64,000 bases of DNA from Torreya grandis (Eukaryota; Streptophyta; Pinopsida; Cupressales; Taxaceae), in NCBI GenBank assembly GCA_037957365.1, contig JARHVA010004808.1, positions 737,001-801,000 on the forward strand. Direction: 5' to 3'. Position 1 is the stretch's first letter. Every line of letters starts with the position of its first letter. The position numbers were made by a program, and so were the translations under genes. This document shows, one piece after another, positions 25,560 through 37,124 of this stretch. The notes below the pieces were generated by a model. That model worked only from the letters and a program-made list of their open reading frames with translations, ran no database searches and was not told the origin of the DNA.

Positions 25560-26311
25560 TGATAGGCCAAATTACCAATAGGATCAAGTGTATCTAGCTA
25601 AATAGATAGTGTAAAAAGGTGTTAAATACCTACCAAAACCTCCTCCAACATTCTTATGCCTAAAACCATGCTCAGGTAGAAGGCCTAGCTCAAAATTCAA
25701 AAAAGGTCAGTAGGTTGAGTGTTGGTTCATAGAGAAGAGAGAGTATGCTGACTAGTGATATTAGGGGTTTAATTTCAACCATATTCCCTACAACTTTTCG
25801 TAAATATTTTTGAGTTTTATATGTAGGTATTTATGAACAATCACTAACAAGTTTAGCACCTCTAAACCCCTTTAAAACCCCAATAATTTAGTTTTCTCCT
25901 TTTGGTAGCATATTTAAGTTTGATGAATGCATTATGGTAGTTTAAAATAAATATCAAGGATTATAAAATTCCTTAAAACACAATAATCCAATCAAGAAAC
26001 CCTTATCAGACCTCCATTGGTAAGTAAATCTCATTATTTTGTTATTTCTTGACATGACAGGTAGATTTCGAGGTTATCAAGTGTTTTCAGAGGTGATGGG
26101 GATTAAATATGAATTTTAATGGTATTTACACATCCAAAATTATGTTTTAACAACATTTAAACATAATTTAATCACCCAAATAACTCAAACTAATAATTCA
26201 ATAACCCATTCAAGAAGATTTCTCCATTTTTCTTGATTTTAGGGTTGTAGTAGGTCTGAAAAGAGTGTTTTTATGAAATTTTATTGATTGATTTAATGAA
26301 TTAAGTACTTG

Positions 26312-26350
<39 letters not shown>

Positions 26351-26369
26351 TGTGTGTCTGTGTGTCTGT

Positions 26370-26451
<82 letters not shown>

Positions 26452-27060
26452 TTTAAAAATATTAACGAGGTATGTATAGCCCATAAAACACAAGATATGC
26501 CCATTTCTCTCTAGGTTCATTGCTCTTGATTTCTTAGTTGTTACAAACCACAAAATAAGTATTTTTTTATATTTTTGTGCTTGATCATGAAAAAATAGTT
26601 ATTTTAATGGTTATATGTGTTCATAAAATTTAAAATCCTAGAATAATCATCTTTTTATACCCTCTGGAGTTCAAAATATAAAAAAATTATCAAACTAGCT
26701 TTTTTGTTACCCTACAAGACTAGTTTTTACAAAAAGTGCATATTTTGAGTTTTAATGAATGACACCTATTAAAAATTTCAGGTCTATTTCGATGTATTTT
26801 AAGTTATTAAATTTTTATCTAGTCCATAAATTTCATGAGTATGGATGAAAATCTAAAACATAGGTATATACCATGAGGGAAAGTAGGGTTCTTGACTAGT
26901 CTACATGGTGTTTGAGTGTGTGAGAATCTCTTGACTAGTTTGTAAATATTTTAAAGCTTGGGAAGAGGTATAATAACCTTCCACCACAAATACAATAATT
27001 CATCATGGTTATATTATAGTTTCTCAAATAGGAGACTAAGCTAAGTGAAGATCACACTAT
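25560..27060. repeat. Segmental repeat unit B2-A3
   Basis: Copy of submodule B (25560-26615) followed by a third submodule A (26620-27060). B2 lies about 3806 bp downstream of B1; after the (TG)n tract the offset grows to about 3930, so the microsatellite expanded only in this copy. Confidence 0.75.
26314..26449. repeat. (TG)n microsatellite, 136 bp
   Basis: Uninterrupted TG runs flank four TGTGTGTC units at about 26341-26376. The equivalent spot in the sister copy (about 22505) holds only a short (AT)n. His-rich and Cys/Val-rich open frames over this tract are artefacts. Confidence 0.98.
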
Positions 27061-27064
27061 CACT

Positions 27065-28635
27065 TGCATTGAAGAAATAGAATTGCAAACCTTATTAAGG
27101 TCATTTAAGGCATAAATATCCTTGAGAAACCCATATAGATATATAATTTCATCCTTATAGGAATATTTAAGTCATAAAAAATCTCATTCCATGGGTGTTG
27201 GTAGTCTTAAAGGGATCTTGAATAGGAAGTCTACTAGATTCATTGTGTTAATAACTCTAAAACATAAACACAACCCTATAACATCAATTTGGAGATCCTC
27301 AAATATGGGTAAGGTTGAAAAAGGATAAAAATTAGGCCATGTGTCTAAACCTAAGCTTGTAACTCCTTAATTAAGAAAGGGTATAGTTTTAAGAGATCAA
27401 GAATGAGTCATAGAAGGCCAAGATTAACTCATGCACCACCTCTCAAGAGAGCATCATCAACCAAGGCCCACACATGCTAAATAAATAATCATATGACTAT
27501 TTTTTTCACTTTAAATTAGAGTTGTAATTGATCCCATGATTTGATAAGAACCAAAATGATATTCCTACACATCCACTTTCTCTTTCCATTCTCTTTGCCT
27601 ACATATACTCGCGTAGGTGAAGTTGAAATCATCCTCTAGCTGGTTATGGCATAACCCTACCAATTTTGATATTGGTTATTATTGACCAAATTTAGTCTAC
27701 ATACCAAAAATGTGCTTATTTGAAGAGTCTAGTGGAAGTAGCAATTTCTTGATTGAAGAGTGACCCAATGTCACAAAGAGTAGATAGACCTCAAGTGGAG
27801 ACCATATAGCTTTTGCAAATATTTTAAAACACTTTAAGTAAGCTCAAAGTGTGATTTGATTTATCTTCAATGGATAAGTCTATAGTTATAGATGAAGGGT
27901 CCAAGTAGTTTTCATGGTGTCTAAGAACATGAACCAAGTTCCACAAGCTTTATGAAATCATCAGAGCCTTGAAATATTGAGCAAAGATATGGACTGTGTA
28001 AATTTGAGGAATCATACCATCACCAAGATGTCACATAGGAACAAATAAACTAGTTCATTTTCACATTTTGTAAATGAACTCAGACTGCCTCATGAGCAAT
28101 AATATTATAGTGTTATAAAGTCCCTAAAGCCAAAAATATATCCTACAAATTTTAAGTCTGTGCAAGCTTCCTAGTTTAAGTTATAGAGTTCTAAAGTTGA
28201 TCATGTAAAGCAAGATGGTCATGCAAGTGTCAAATTCAGGCCTTGATGAATATCTATTGAGATTCAAATGATCAATGAAAATCATGCAGATGTTATGTGA
28301 AGACACATAGACTAGCTTGTTTGATCATTTTTTATCTCCACTTAAAAAGCTCTCAAAGCTAGTGGATCAAGTGGGTAGAATCTTTGTGATCTCAAGAACA
28401 TCTCCAACAAATTTCATGCCTTAATGATTTTTGTGCTTCAAGATATAAATCTTCAAATTTGGTTAAATAATGGGATAAATTCATGAAGATTTCAACTTTA
28501 ATCCACTACAAAAATCTATTAGAGCTTAAGTTTGATGGTCTATATGATGTCAAATACATCCACATGAAGGTCAAATGATGGTTGCATAGACATCAAATTT
28601 AAGACCCAATAAATAGTCATTGGATTTCAAACCAT
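27065..28635. other. Non-coding stretch, no gene seen
   Basis: No coding frame with family features on either strand. Recurrent short words such as TCAAATTTAAG, AGTGTCAAAT and GATCAATG are present but do not form a measurable tandem repeat. Confidence 0.45.
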
Positions 28636-28639
28636 GGGT

Positions 28640-30740
28640 CCCACACAAATCTAATAGGATGTGTTTGATCATACATTCATATATAATGGTGAGTGGAGGT
28701 GAAAGGGGTTAGAAAATCTCAAAAGCAAATGTGTGTATGATAAGTGTCAATAGTGCATTTAACTAGCAAAAGATCAATGATCATCATTCAGCTATATAAT
28801 CAGGATCTAATGGAGTGAGATGGGTCAACATGTCAATGATCTAAGTTAGAAATCAATATCCAATAAACAAAGTTTAAACCTAAGACATTTTTTATGGAGT
28901 TTGATGGGGAATTCTTCAACCATGGCAAAATAAAAATAAAGGGCCCAGAGCTCGAAGAAGAACCAGGTGGAACCAGCAAAACCAAGCATCACCAGCAAAG
29001 CTTTATATAGGTAAAATAGGTCCTTTAGACCTAATATAGATATCAAATATTAACCAATGATTATGAAGCAAGGAAAAGTAGTCTACAAGTTTTCATGGAT
29101 ATTATGACTATGTGAAAACCAATAGTTGGATTGGTTTTCACCTATAAACAGACTTGTGTTTGATATTGGAGCAAATACAAACCATGGAGAGGTGTCTTGC
29201 CTAACATCAAGGTCATTTTTTCAATAAGTAGGTATATTTGGCCACCCAACATGATCCTCATCAACAAATCATTAGATAATGACATAGAGTTCCAAAAAGG
29301 ACACCTAGTGGATAGATAAAGATCAATGGAGCATTCAATTCTTTTATAGGACCTTATTTCTTGATAAAATCATGACTCAACATCCTTGAGAATGTTAATC
29401 CATCAATATTAGTTGGACCTCATTCAATGTTTTCTATCTACGCAACTCTCTCTCTCCTTCTCTTTTCTATAAATATAGGATTCTAAGCCTTAAACTAGAT
29501 CCCTTTTTTTGATATGACCAGACTCTACCAAAATTTATACTATAACACCTTTTGATGTAATATAAATTAAATTCCATTATTTTCTAATCTAGATTGAAGT
29601 GTGTTCCATGAATTCATGTACTGTGGTTAAGTGAATGTATGTTCCTTGTCTATGTCTAAGTTTTTATCACCTTCAGGAAATGCTTCATAGTTTTCATAGG
29701 TCATTAAAAGTGTAATTTATAGTTTGTTGTCTATCTTGAAATTAGATATTTTCCCTCTCATGGTAATTTGATAACTTATTAATGCCTTATTCTAAAATAT
29801 TTATGTGAGATTGATTTTATTTGGTCTTGATTACATCCTATGGTGTGTCTTGTGTGTGTTTGAGTGATTGAATCATTGGTACATCACCTCTTTTACATGC
29901 TTTCATACATTATTTTCAAAATATCTCTCCCTTTTTCGAGCAACTGCTAGTTTAGGTTTAGTATAGGTGATAGATCTAGAAGGAATTTGGCCTTTTCTGG
30001 AGGTTTGATCCATTATTAGGATACCCACAACCTAGGATCAATCCCATTTTGGACTAGATTTTAGTAGGAAGATATGAACAATCCCCTTAGTAACTAGGGT
30101 ATAATCTAGAACACCAACAGTTATTACTTTTGAATTTAATACAATATGATTCATGCTTTATCCATCTTTTATATAGTGTTCTTATGATGAATTGTTGATG
30201 AATGATAGTGATAGTGTTTAACTTCCTTACATTTTTCCTCTTCATTCTTGCCTCTTTGTGATTAACTCATCTTCTTGAAGGTGATAAGGTGTGTTTGAAG
30301 CAGTCTTGGAAAGGCTAAGTGTGTAAATATTCATTGGTGTATTATTGTAGACCTCTTTATTATCTCTCTTGATTTATGCATTAACTATAAACTCCATATT
30401 GAAACACTTATGTTGGAAGGGATGTTTGTAGTTGTGAAACCATGATTAATCTTGTTTTAGTCCATTGTAACAATCATAAACAAGTAGAGGAGAACTATAA
30501 TTTGGTGAATCACCCCCTTTATTAATTTATTTCATGCTTTATCTCTCCTTTTTCCTTGAAATTTGAGTAGGACTAATGTTAGTCTTAGGTGTAGCATCAA
30601 TGGATCCATCCTTCTCTAGAGGTTCTCTTTAGTCATAGGTCACCCACATCCTTAAAGAGTTCCCATTGTGTGAATTTAATGAGGAGACATGAAACACCTT
30701 CTCAAAGGGTGAAAATCAAAGTGACAACACATCATCCTGA
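28640..30740 (+). repeat. LTR-like block with TATA and duplicated U5-like module
   Basis: A pyrimidine-rich tract (CTCTCTCTCTCC) leads into TATAAATA at 29469-29476. Downstream, the segment at about 29860-30120 is imperfectly repeated at about 30505-30735; each copy has a GTGAATCACC / TTGGTACATCACC start, TTTCATGCTTT-like words, a CACCCACA[AT]CCT step and a final ATGAACAATCC or AAAGGGTGAAAAT. The module is also related to 17770-17910. It reads as a retroelement promoter plus R/U5, but no LTR ends are visible. Confidence 0.4.
29469..29476 (+). promoter_or_regulatory. TATA box (TATAAATA)
   Basis: A consensus plant TATA box directly after a CT-rich stretch, in the LTR-like block. Promoter function is inferred from context only. 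Confidence 0.4.
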
Positions 30741-30744
30741 TACT

Positions 30745-32140
30745 AGTATGGATCCCACTCTTAATTGGATCTCATGGTGATATCCTCCTCTCCTAACTCA
30801 TGTACCTCACCTCATATTTGGTCCCCTCCTCTATCACCTCCACCTACTACATGTTATTGCTTTAGGGGATCCTACAGTGGTGGTGTTTTTGGTGGTGGAT
30901 GTGCATATTGGTGTGGCTATTAATGACCTCAAACTATTATTGAAACTATAATGGATACATGTATTCCACCTCCTCTCCTTCCACATCTTGTTGTCTATCT
31001 TTTTACCTAGCTTATACTCCCCTAATCATGGATGTACCCATGATTAGAAACCTCATATGAGGGTGTGCCACTAAAACATATCTAATATAGAATCTCAACT
31101 ATCCCTAACCCTTTGTATATTAGTGGAGGCACTATTACCTAGACTACATACAATACTCCAAACATTTGAAGAAACCTATGTATAAGATGCACATCTAATT
31201 ATAGAATCCTATCCCTAACCTTTTGTAATTCTATAACTACTTTGGCGTAGTCATCTCATCAACCCATTATCCCAACATGCCTTAAGTCATGGCTATAAAA
31301 TATTCCACTCTTAAGGCCACCACTACTTAGGGTAAGGCTCTAAAAGGATCCATACCTATCTATTTTCAAGCTATAATGGCCCTTGCATCCCCAACTATAA
31401 CCCCTTACTAGTAAGGGACCATCCTCTCATATTCCCAACTCATAAAAAATTATGGGTGGCTAATATAAATTAACCCTAAGCATGGTATCCTATATAATTC
31501 CTTGTACATCCTAGACAATAACTCTTATTACCATGAATAGTGTAAGCCCTTCTCCTCTATATACCTCACTATCAGTATAATAGGTGTTATGTCCCCTTTT
31601 ATCCCACTAATCAAGAGGAAAGGATATCTATGATGGATTTGTGAAGGGTTAGGATTACTAATCTCTCCACCCTCATATAAGCCTTACTCCATACTTTGCA
31701 CCCATATTGGGTGAATTTTCATCTCCAAAACACTCTACCCAATTAGTAGCCTGCCCCTATCTACAGGATCTTTTAGGTTAAAATTTTGACCCATCATAGG
31801 TAAACATAGTATCATATACATACCTATGAGATTCATGGTCCACTCTCTCAAAACTAACAAAAATTGGAAAGTTTTATGATTTTCATCTTAATAAGTAGAT
31901 GACACAATAATCTACTTAATGGGGGAATGATCCCCAACTATGCAATATTCAAGATCTCGGCCCTATCCAAAAAATATAACTCATCTATTGTCATTTATGC
32001 CATAACCTATATAATCCACTCTTACTCCCTAGCTCATCTCCATTGAATGTATCCCCATTTCGTATAAGGTAACTTGAAACACTGACAAACCATTCTCTAG
32101 CCTCAAAAATACTTTAAAAACTTTCTTGCTCTAACTATGA
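30745..32140. other. C-rich decayed stretch, no gene assigned
   Basis: The plus strand is unusually rich in CCT and CCC words, so the minus strand is purine-rich as retroelement coding strands often are. One minus-strand frame between about 31920 and 31437 is fairly open (six stops in about 160 codons) but the frame over the whole stretch is as stop-rich as chance predicts, and no family motif is visible. Confidence 0.3.
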
Positions 32141-32192
32141 TGAAATCTTCATCTTTTACAATTGGTAGTTACAAAACCACCCTAGATTTTAG

Positions 32193-32233
32193 TGGTGGTT
32201 TCATCATAATTTATGATAATTATGAAACTACCA
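32193..32233. repeat. Imperfect hairpin TGGTGGTTTCAT ... ATGAAACTACCA
   Basis: TGGTGGTTTCAT and ATGAAACTACCA form opposing arms around a 17-bp A/T-rich centre. Similar ACCACC / GGTGGT words recur close by and again at 33390-33620. Confidence 0.5.
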
Positions 32234-32404
32234 CATAACCATAGGTTGCATAACCACCTTCCCACTAAATCATTATTATATAACTGCCACATCAAAGATG
32301 TAACCAATGATCTTCAAAGACTGGTGTTGCCATCCCAATGCAATAGTTTTTCCATATGGCCACACCCTACACAAATGCCTCCCAAAAACTAAAAAATATA
32401 GCTA

Positions 32405-35335
32405 AATTTTTAAAAAAATGCATTAGTGTACCTGACCCCCCAATCACACATATGTAATAAAATTAAAATTTAATATAATCTAAATGCATTTTCAAGTAAT
32501 TTTTCAAAATTTGAATAAAAACTTTAAAATGATGAGAACTAAACTAGATCTGACCTATTTTACCTACTCTTAGTATAGTTTTCATATCCACTCTATGCTC
32601 ATCAATTTAGCATATTTCTAGCTCAATGCTAGAACCATGAATCAAGATCTCAAAAATATCACAAATTAATTTTCATAAATTATTTCTATTTTTGGAAAAA
32701 AATGAATATATCATCTTTCTAACTGGTTGTTATGTTTTTAAAAAAATCCTTTTTATTAATTTCCATTCTAAAAGTATATTTTACATTTTTTTAATTTGTT
32801 TATGGCCTAATTAATGTATTATGTATCTCACACTAATAATTTAAAATCGAACACTTTTTGTATTATGTCTATTTATCATCTTGCTTTTGTAGGTTTACAC
32901 CATTCAACCCCAAATTTAGTCTTGTAATGAGATGGTTCAAGTCATATCCTCACTCATACATACATCGTAAGTATTCATGTTCATGTTTATATTAGTTATT
33001 ATATCATTTGCCTTTTTTTTAAAACCACACTTGATTCTCATCTTTTATTAACACATCAAGAGGGCATCTCAGATGGCTTCATTGTATTACATAGGTAAGT
33101 AAGATAATCCCTCATTTTCCCTTTGGATGCACCACTACTTGGGAAACACCCTTAGTAATTCATGATGAGGCATCTCCCTAATGGGGAATTATATACACAC
33201 CAAAAAATTACATGATGCAACATTTATGATAAATCCAATGAAGATACAAGGACCTCGACATATATATGCTTAGATATAAATTTCTCTTAGTAATTGTGTT
33301 TATAACATCCTTTATGAGCCCCTTTTTAACTTTAAATTTGATCTTTTTAGGGTCATTTTTTTCTTAAATTTTAATCTAATATCTCCTATTATGGAAGTGG
33401 TAGTTCTCATGACACAACTACCCATCTCCATAACACAGTTGAACCTCCCATGATGACCCCTCCATAGTGGTTTTAAAAACCACCATTATGGAAGTGTTAT
33501 GTGATTAGTGGTTTGTCATTATGCTATGGTGGTCTCATTATTGATAGTAATAATTATATCTCTGATTATAGTAGTTTCATCTTTGCTACCAACATAAGGT
33601 AGTGGTTTCATCTCCCTTTATGCGTATTTTAGATTTAACTTTGAGAATTCACTTTTCACAAATTTTACATGATTTTTTATCATTTTTCTTTCTCATTTTA
33701 GATTTTTATCACCTCCTAAATGGCCTAGCTCATCCCTATCTTTATTTTTATCAAATCTTATCCTTCTTATCCCTTATAAAAGTGGTTCAAGAGATATTTA
33801 AACTATCATAGGCAACATCTTTCTTCCCTTATAATTATCTTTCTTTTTTAGGTTTATGGATCTGATATTTTCATTATAGATTGAATATTTTGAGTCTTAT
33901 AGATCCCTATCCTGACTAACTTGATTTTTGAAGGATTATTTGCTTTATTTTTTTATAATCTTTGTTTTTCCTATGCAATCTTGGAGAGGAGAATCCATAA
34001 TTAGAAACTAGTTATTTTCCTTATTGGATCAATTCAGCCACTATTTATCCACTCTTTTCTTCAATATTTTTTCCTCTTGTTTTATTTTCTCTCCATCCTC
34101 TTTTTGGAGAGTTTTAATGATTTTTATTGAGAAAATAAGGAGATAGCATACCTTAGGATTTTATACTCACTACAATAATATCTTGTTATCACTTGGTCAT
34201 CACAAATGATTAGGTTGGGGGTTTTAACTTTCAAATTTATATTAGATCATTTGTTTTATATTATATTTAATAATTAATAAAATTAGAAATAAGTTGAAAA
34301 TCATGAAATAAATTCAAAAGAAACTCTTCTTCTCTCTCCCCTTTACACCAAAAAAATTAGCTTAGTTATTTAAATTTTGATTACACATAGAAAGAGTTTT
34401 AAAAACATAGCATGAATAAAAACATAGGGTATATTATTTACATTTACTAATTATTTACATACATTCAAAATAATTCACTTTTAAGTTTAGAACAAGCATG
34501 CACACACCCACAAACACTTAGACAAATTAGATAAAGGAAAAGCTTGAATATTAGATATGATTTCACTTATCTAAATAATAAATATTTTTTCCATAAAATA
34601 ATAAAACCATAACTTATATTTGGAATTAATTTCATATTATACCATTTATTTCTATATTCAATCATTTAAATCCCAAAAAGACTAGTTTCTAGCTTACATG
34701 CATACAAAAAAATCTAGATACTTGGAAGTTATACTTCCCATGGTTTGGATATGATTTTTATCTAAATGTTAGATATTTTTAATTTCATAATAGTTTCATC
34801 AATTTCTATTGTAAAAATACAAGAATAAAATTTTCATTTAGCCTACATATTGGCAAAAGATGGTGTCTAGAAAGGGGAAAATCAGTGATTGTATCTTTAG
34901 TCTAGATTTCAATTTTAGATTTGCATGCATAAAAATATAATTTAAAATTTAAAAAATAATAGACTTTAATTTCATTTCATTTTATCCTTCCTTAAATCAT
35001 TGTAAATTATTTTCATTTTTTCATCAATTAGCATAGTTTGATTTCTTTATAAATCATTGTCAAAACACTATAAAATACAACCAATTAAGCCCCTTCAAGA
35101 TGAACAAGAACCCAAACCTTGCTACCACACATCATTTAATAAAAAGTTCCTATTTAATAAAATTTTATAGATAATACATATGCTTAAAAATTCCATTTCT
35201 CATTATCTTTTCATAATTTATAACACTTGCAGAGCATTCGTACTTGAATAGAGTTGGTATCTTTCCTAAGGTTATATCTCTTATTTTTTGTAGCAATATT
35301 TAAAGTTACATAAACTCAAAATATATATATATATA
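32405..35335. other. A+T-rich, no gene seen
   Basis: Very A+T-rich sequence without family-level coding signals. Apart from the palindrome at 33461 it holds only homopolymer and dinucleotide runs, ending in an (AT)n tract at about 35321-35338. Confidence 0.5.
33461..33492. repeat. 32-bp imperfect palindrome
   Basis: TCCATAGTGGTTTT is followed, after a short A run, by its near reverse complement AACCACCATTATGGA. With the hairpin at 32193 it may mark two ends of a fold-back-like element of about 1.4 kb, but the flanks do not align well enough to claim that. Confidence 0.5.
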
Positions 35336-35339
35336 TATT

Positions 35340-35850
35340 CCACTCCCATTCCTAATATCATCATTTAAATATCAATGATTTTGATGAGAAAGATCATGTA
35401 TAAGTAAACCCCATTGGTATACCCATTCATTTGTGAGGTCGTCAATACAATGATCTCCATGTCTAAACCTTTGTCATTCCCTCTTTTCTTTCTCCTTAGG
35501 ACTAGATTCATCATATTTTCACTCACTTTGTGTATGACATTTACTACATAACCAAAAATAATTGATCATATTCTTAGATTCATCTAGCTTTGTTATTCCA
35601 ATTCATCATCCCTAGCATCAACTAAGAACTTTGATACATCATCATTACTAACACTAAATGACCTTGGAGTTTTATTTCCTAGCATTTATATTCTCTCAAT
35701 GAGATATTTGATGTTGTATAGCTCTTCTAGTATCATCACAAACACCCCTTTCTACCCATCATTCAAAATCACATTCCAATACTTCAATCTAGTTCCTCTA
35801 ACCCCTAGACCTACTTGTTACATCTTGTCCCACTCTAAAAAAACTACTTA
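35340..35850 (-). pseudogene. Weak minus-strand coding relic, unidentified
   Basis: One minus-strand frame runs for about 170 codons with seven stops, about half the chance rate, and reads protein-like: GLGVRGTRLKYWNVILN, GVFVMILEELYNIKYLIERI, TPRSFSVSNDDVSKFLVDAR, VLRRKKRGNDKGLDMEIIVL. Several stops are TAA or TAG where Gln would fit. The composition (charged, with a basic cluster) would suit a retroelement gag or pol linker, but I do not recognise a domain. It has no relation I can see to the plus-strand elements on its right. Confidence 0.25.
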
Positions 35851-35854
35851 AGTA

Positions 35855-37124
35855 TTAGTAAGGGATATAGAACTAATGATTTTTAGTTATAATTTTCATA
35901 TTATATCTAGATATTCATGTTGTATGATTGGTAGTCATATTATTTATTTTTTGTGATTAGTTATATTGGAAAACATTTGCATATGTTCATGAAAGTACTA
36001 TGATCATGTTTAACTATGATCTCATTTTGAAATTGATTTGCATTACAAAAGTTCATTGATAAATATATATTATAAGTATTTGATTACTTTTTATAGGCTT
36101 GGAATAACTACCCTTTTTTGATTGAGGTGGTTGTAGGACTATCCCACCCTCACAAAGTAGTAAGAGGGAGAGTATCATAAGGGAGGAGGGTAGAGATATC
36201 AACATTGAGGATTGAGGGAGCTGAACCAAAATTATACACACACACACACTCTACACACTTGATTTCTTAGATAAATGAAAGAAAATAATTATTCTACTAA
36301 AGTTTTGAATGTTGCTTTCATAGTGTGCCCTTTTAGTGAGTAAGGCATATTTGCATTGTTTGAGATCATTACTTATCTTGATTAACATAGTATGTGACAT
36401 CTATGTATTGACTAGTTGTGTTTTCTTAAAATCTTTATAGAAACTAAACTATACTATGTTAACATTAGATGCATTCCAGCTTATAGAAGTATTAGGTTTT
36501 TGTGGATCTTTTTTAAATTTGTTTACTTTTCACCCATTTTTTGGTGACATAGTGGGGAGGTTAAATAGGGTAAAATACCAAAAGCAATTTAACTAAAATA
36601 ATTTCATGATTTTGGAACTTTGGTTTTTTTTGTAAAATTGTATTAACAAATTGCTATGAAATTTGAAGGATAAGAAATTAGGTTTTGGTTATGTTGAGTT
36701 GACTTGGAGATTATGTAATGATGAATAAGTTTCATGTAGAAGCCATGAATTAAATTAGGTAAATGGACCATGTATTAGTATGCATAGTATGCAAATCAAG
36801 CAGAAGTGAAGGAATGTTCTTAATGAAGCACTTGTAGTTTACTAGGAGATTTGAGTGGTCATACAAAATGTGGATAGGGTTTTTGAAAATTCATAACAAG
36901 AATAAAAAATAAGAGAATAGGGACATGAAATGACATGAAATAGATATCGATAAGAAGGAAAAGCTACCATTTCACACATTTAGATGACATCTATTGTATA
37001 AATAGGTTAGTTAAACTTTAGTTTGTAATTTTAGTTATTAATTTCAAAGCAATAATAAATGGTTCTTTAATATGGGTTACAATAATTACTTCATTTAAAT
37101 GTGGGTAATGGTAGCTTTTTGTTA
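35855..37124. other. Non-coding stretch, no gene seen
   Basis: A+T-rich sequence without coding features; a short (AC)n lies near 36236-36250. It ends abruptly where homology with the pol copy at 56635 starts. Confidence 0.5.

Noticed and set aside
26293..26553. His/Thr-rich and Cys/Val-rich open frames on both strands
   Set aside because: They are produced entirely by the (TG)n microsatellite.
28897..29011. Small frame starting MEFDGEFFNHGKI
   Set aside because: Only 37 codons, no relatives in the window, no promoter or exon context; probably chance.
30745..32140. Long minus-strand frame that reads protein-like in places
   Set aside because: Over its full length it has about one stop per 12-13 codons, no better than chance for this base composition, and no family motif; only the middle part is slightly open.
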